From positions 16,524,101 to 16,588,100 of the forward strand of contig NC_092677.1 of NCBI RefSeq assembly GCF_964355755.1: a stretch of 64,000 nt of DNA. The letters are read 5' to 3'. Below are positions 63,001-64,000 of this stretch, piece after piece (position 1 is the stretch's first letter; every line of letters starts with the position of its first letter). Made by a program: the position numbers and the translations under genes. Under the pieces are notes generated by a model. It made no database searches. It was given only the letters and a program-made list of their open reading frames with translations, and had not been told where the DNA came from. The DNA comes from Antedon mediterranea (Eukaryota > Echinodermata > Crinoidea > Comatulida > Antedonidae).

Positions 63001-63802
63001 TAGCCTTGAAATATCTGATTGCCATTTATCAGGTGCTACTGTAGATTGTATGGCTAGTGAGTGTGTGAGTAAGAAACTAGTGTTGGAATTACATCATCTT
63101 GGTATCAACAAGAATAATCTGAGTGATATTCAAAGTACCTCACTAGCCATACTACTGTCTATTTCCCCTAAACTGAGTAGCCTTGAAATATCTGATTGCC
63201 ATTTATCAGGTGCTACTGTAGATTGTATGGCTAGCGAGTGTGTGAGTAAGAAACTAGTGTTGGAATTACATCATCTTGGTATCAACAAGAATAATCTGAG
63301 TGATGTCAAGGGTATCTCACTAGCCATGCTACTGTCTATTTCCCCCAAACTGGGAAATGTTAGAATTAATGATTGCAGTTTATCAGGTGCTACTGTAAAT
63401 TGTATGGCTATTGAGTGTGTGAGTAGAAAACTAGTGTTGGAACTAGATTATCTTGATATCAGCAAGAATAATCTGAGTGATGTCAAGGGCACCTCACTAG
63501 CCATGTTACTGTCTATTTCACCTAAACTGAGACACCTTGACATCTCTTCTTGCAGTTTATCAGGTGCTACTGTAGATAGTATTGCTAGTGAATGTGTTAG
63601 AAGGGAACTAGTGTTGGAACTAGATCATCTTGATATCAGCCGCAATAATCTGAGTGATGTCAAAGATACGACACTTGACTCATTACTGTCTATTGCCCCT
63701 AAATTAAAATACCTTTATATGAGAGAATGCAGACTACCCGGTGCTATAATTAATAATATGACCAAACACTTCAATAGTATACAAGGTCTATTTTTACATT
63801 AG
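48463..63802 (+). CDS. Death-fold / TRADD-N-like / LRR protein with mini-exon linker (15 coding exons, 1275 aa)
   Basis: Unnamed immune-receptor-like gene. Exons: 48463-48502, 48835-49368, 49794-50258, 52337-52384, 52765-52848, 52991-53050, 54373-54462, 55391-55456, 55494-55526, 56115-56225, 58224-58313, 58779-58847, 59126-59221, 59418-59471, 61815-63802, in frame to 3,828 nt; every junction is phase 1. Residues about 24-95 resemble a death-effector domain (LKVLYQGYI, LMKHLTNSGHLSSKNLTLLYD). Residues about 105-190 look like a second death fold. Residues about 225-345 (LTLMTEGCIVFHLSVI, GQLLKDLAEILV) resemble the TRADD-N-type alpha/beta domain seen beside death folds in invertebrates. Residues 347-613 are a Ser/Glu/Lys-rich linker. 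Residues 614-800 are helical and unclassified. LRRs follow, 7.5 units of 59 residues. No signal peptide, membrane helix, P-loop or NACHT is seen. Exon choice in the linker is the least certain part. Confidence 0.75.
50866..50980 (-). pseudogene. 5S rRNA-like sequence (5S pseudogene or SINE3 head)
   Basis: The minus strand closely follows 5S rRNA, including TACCACGTTGAAA, CGGTTCTCGTC, ATTAAGCAGCGTTGGGCCTG and GGATGGGAGACCATCTGG, with several substitutions (for example ATATCACCG for GATCACCG). A trailing unique sequence (50690-50865) could be a SINE body. It lies in intron 3 of the death-fold gene. Confidence 0.75.
51234..51530. repeat. Degenerate tandem repeat (CACAATTAAAGAAG unit)
   Basis: Irregular repeats of CACAATTAAAGAAG. 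Between 51400 and 51520 there are about three copies of a 48-bp unit with TCCGCAACAAATTCGAAAGC. The 98-aa ORF over it is a repeat by-product. Confidence 0.75.
51574..51770. repeat. About 53-bp tandem repeat (ATTCGGCCCATTTACCATTA)
   Basis: Four copies of a unit with TTCGGCCCATTTACCATTAC and GTTCGGCTCTTTCAGCATTC. Young and nearly identical. Confidence 0.88.
53131..53405 (+). mobile_element. LINE relic, reverse-transcriptase C-terminus
   Basis: The plus strand reads LEVPTTTRRTFADRSF, then GPRLWNDLPVTIR and FDSFKRKLKCFF with one stop between. This is the typical end of a non-LTR retrotransposon ORF2 (GPRLWN.LP..IR....FK..LK). It is followed by AGCGCTATATCAGATGTGTAATGTAATG. Confidence 0.75.
53925..54005 (+). 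pseudogene. Ghost mini-exon 1 (decayed copy of exon 54373-54462)
   Basis: CCACTCAGTTCTAAAATAAA and TGGCTTGAATCAAGTGA align with the live exon's CACCCAGTTCTAAAATAAAG and CGGCTTGAATCAAGTGA. This copy lacks a good acceptor, frame and donor. Confidence 0.65.
55770..57130. repeat. Segmental duplication, left copy (contains exon 56115-56225)
   Basis: It matches 60690-61790 in order over more than 1 kb: CTGCTTTATCAGATTCTGTA, AACAAGAATCTAAACAGCC, CCTCAGACATAATA, CTAAAGCTGTAATTTTTAAA and others. Divergence is modest with indels. Confidence 0.85.
57158..58138. repeat. 97-bp satellite, about 10 copies
   Basis: Units contain AATGTACAAAATGCACTCTG, TTAGGCTATGCCTAGGCTAC and TGTTGCATGTACTGATATAA. They are nearly identical, differing at a few sites (GTCTAGG versus GCCTAGG, ATAAACT versus ATGAACT). 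The array lies in the intron before exon 58224-58313. A single related word is at about 55728-55765. Confidence 0.95.
58930..58998 (+). pseudogene. Ghost mini-exon 2
   Basis: CCACTCAATTCTAAAATAAA and GTTCTGAATCAAGTGATAA repeat the same decayed exon pattern as 53925-54005. The flanks ATTCATTTGAGTGATAATTA are shared, so both come from one duplicated block. Confidence 0.65.
60690..61790. repeat. Segmental duplication, right copy (exon deleted)
   Basis: Copy of 55770-57130. At about 60932 the sequence jumps from intron to AGTAAAGGTGGCTATAG, the last bases and donor of the exon at 56115-56225, so nearly the whole exon has been lost in this copy. Confidence 0.85.
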
Positions 63803-64000
63803 CTACCGTATATTAGAGTTAACCTGCACCACCTCTATTCGTATTTCTAACTTTGTTTTTATATTTTTTTAATTTTTGGTTTCTCAAAATTGTTTTTGTT
63901 TTATATTTACATATCCTTGGATTATAGTATTCAATATAAATTATTATTCCAATTAATATACAATTATATAATGCTATACATACAGTTATGACTCCAACCA
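63803..64000 (+). other. 3' flank of the death-fold LRR gene
   Basis: AT-rich, no coding signal. Likely the start of the 3' untranslated region, continuing past the window. Confidence 0.5.

Overview
This is a window of AT-rich animal nuclear DNA. The protein-coding genes are split into many short exons with GT-AG introns, and the introns and intergenic spacers carry minisatellites, MITEs, tRNA-derived SINEs and LINE remnants. The gene content (glutathione synthetase, cyclin E, URI1, mitochondrial ribosomal proteins L3 and L52, NUDCD1 and a death-fold/LRR immune-type gene) is metazoan. The expanded, recently duplicated death-fold/LRR gene and the abundant AGGCCT/CCTAGG tracts suggest a marine invertebrate deuterostome such as an echinoderm or hemichordate. 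That placement is inference, not proof.

Layout from left to right: (1) 1-2092, minus: the first exons of a second glutathione synthetase gene, cut by the window edge. (2) 2093-4603: spacer with a degenerate minisatellite, a 539-bp foldback element and an AGGCCT tract. (3) 4604-9492, minus: complete glutathione synthetase, 10 coding exons, 480 aa. (4) 9493-12790: spacer with a decayed LINE. (5) 14759-20934, plus: cyclin E, 10 coding exons, 426 aa, with E2F-like sites at its 5' end and a repeat-rich 3' flank to about 23120. (6) 24254-29862, minus: URI1, 9 coding exons, 398 aa, convergent with cyclin E. (7) 30017-35051, plus: MRPL3, 8 coding exons, 356 aa, divergent from URI1 with start codons about 155 bp apart. 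(8) 36830-40447, plus: MRPL52, 4 coding exons, 130 aa. (9) 40857-46285, minus: NUDCD1, 9 coding exons, 603 aa, convergent with MRPL52. (10) 46425-46622, plus: a small ORF of unknown status. (11) 48463-63802, plus: a large gene whose spliced model joins two death-fold domains, a TRADD-N-like domain, a linker built from at least 11 very short phase-1 exons, and a long LRR array. I see no NACHT domain in it.

The exon models were built by hand from splice signals, reading phase and remembered family sequences. Each of the six housekeeping models and the death-fold/LRR model stays in frame across every junction and ends in a stop. The housekeeping genes serve unrelated core functions (glutathione synthesis, G1/S control, prefoldin-like chaperoning and transcription, mitochondrial translation, NudC-type co-chaperoning). 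The most unusual biology is at the right end: exon shuffling, exon death and repeat homogenisation in an immune-type receptor-like gene.
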